A stretch of 5,839 nucleotides of DNA. It comes from Planctomycetota bacterium. GTDB lineage: Bacteria > Planctomycetota > Phycisphaerae > WQYP01. Under the pieces are notes generated by a model that did not search any database, was not told the DNA's origin, and saw only the letters and a program-made list of their open reading frames with translations. The DNA lies in the NCBI GenBank assembly GCA_021828925.1, contig JAJZCT010000243.1, positions 1-5,839 on the forward strand. Direction: 5' to 3'. Of this stretch, positions 5,575 through 5,839 are shown one piece after another. Each line of letters opens with the position of its first letter. Positions within the stretch are counted from its first letter, which is position 1. The position numbers were made by a program, and so were the translations under genes.

Positions 5575-5839
5575 ATGGCTTTATTCAGCAATCCGGGATA
5601 TTGCAACATTTGCATGGAAGACACAACCTTTGTTGCCGAGCAGATGTGGCTGCGCGATCACTATTTCTGTCAGCGTTGTCGCACGATCCCGCGGCAACGG
5701 GCACTGGTGGAAGTACTGAGCATTTTTCGCCCGGCGTGGCGGACTCTGACAATGCACGAAAGTTCGCCATCGATGGGCTTTTTTTTCAAACAATGCCCCG
5801 GCTACAGTGCCTCACAGTTTTTTGAGGATGTGCCCCTTG
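5575..5839 (+). CDS. Zinc-knuckle SAM-dependent methyltransferase-type protein, 3' end outside window
   Basis: Only the first 88 residues are visible, with the frame open to the window edge. Two CxxC pairs, C10-N-I-C13 and C32-Q-R-C35, form a rubredoxin-like zinc knuckle. They are followed by IPRQRAL (38-44), an HESSPS segment (61-66) and CPGYSASQFFEDVPL (74-88). This order is familiar from class I SAM-dependent methyltransferases found beside glycosyltransferases in polysaccharide clusters, where the catalytic Rossmann domain follows. The SAM-binding motifs themselves lie mostly or wholly beyond the window, so the enzymatic call rests on the N-terminal pattern. Codons 69-71 (FFF) lie in a run of eight T (5779-5786), a slippage-prone spot. 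Context suggests methylation of a surface sugar; the substrate is unknown. Confidence 0.75.
   Translation, partial: MALFSNPGYCNICMEDTTFVAEQMWLRDHYFCQRCRTIPRQRALVEVLSIFRPAWRTLTMHESSPSMGFFFKQCPGYSASQFFEDVPL

Overview
The window holds three protein genes, two of them cut by the window edges, arranged around one divergent promoter region. A minus-strand gene (1-2641, 880 codons visible, 3' end off the left edge) encodes a three-part fusion: an N-terminal PAPS-type sulfotransferase domain, a long coiled coil with internal repeats, and a GH99-like (WbsX-type) domain typical of surface-polysaccharide clusters. It is a single open frame from ATG to the window edge. A plus-strand gene (2996-5419, 807 aa, complete) encodes an exported Gly/Ala/Ser/Thr-rich repeat protein ending in a clear PEP-CTERM sorting signal. 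A second plus-strand gene (5575 to the right edge, 88 codons visible) starts a zinc-knuckle, SAM-methyltransferase-type protein of a kind also found in polysaccharide clusters.

The 354-bp gap between the two divergent genes is the best regulatory region. It contains a perfect 7-bp inverted repeat, GGTCAAA-N25-TTTGACC. Each arm supplies a TTGACC -35 element for a promoter pointing outward: TATAAT lies 18 bp away on the minus strand and TACGAT 17 bp away on the plus strand. Two T-tracts lie between the arms. The minus-strand transcript would have a leader of about 170 nt with several short dyads, and the plus-strand transcript a leader of about 90 nt with one tight hairpin. Both genes have a TGGGG-type ribosome binding site.

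The PEP-CTERM signal (PEP, hydrophobic stretch, KPRRK) implies a Gram-negative-type envelope with an exosortase. The PEPATL-type signal, the moderately high GC content, the visible Shine-Dalgarno sites and the neighbouring sulfotransferase/WbsX gene fit a planctomycete or verrucomicrobial (PVC) genome best, but proteobacteria cannot be excluded. This taxonomic guess is inference.

Functionally the region looks like part of an extracellular-polysaccharide or surface-glycan locus. A cytoplasmic fusion protein would modify or assemble a sulfated glycan, a methyltransferase may act on the same glycan, and a large repetitive PEP-CTERM protein may be exported into the matrix. PEP-CTERM/exosortase systems are known to co-occur with exopolysaccharide genes. 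No mobile element, RNA gene or CRISPR array was seen.
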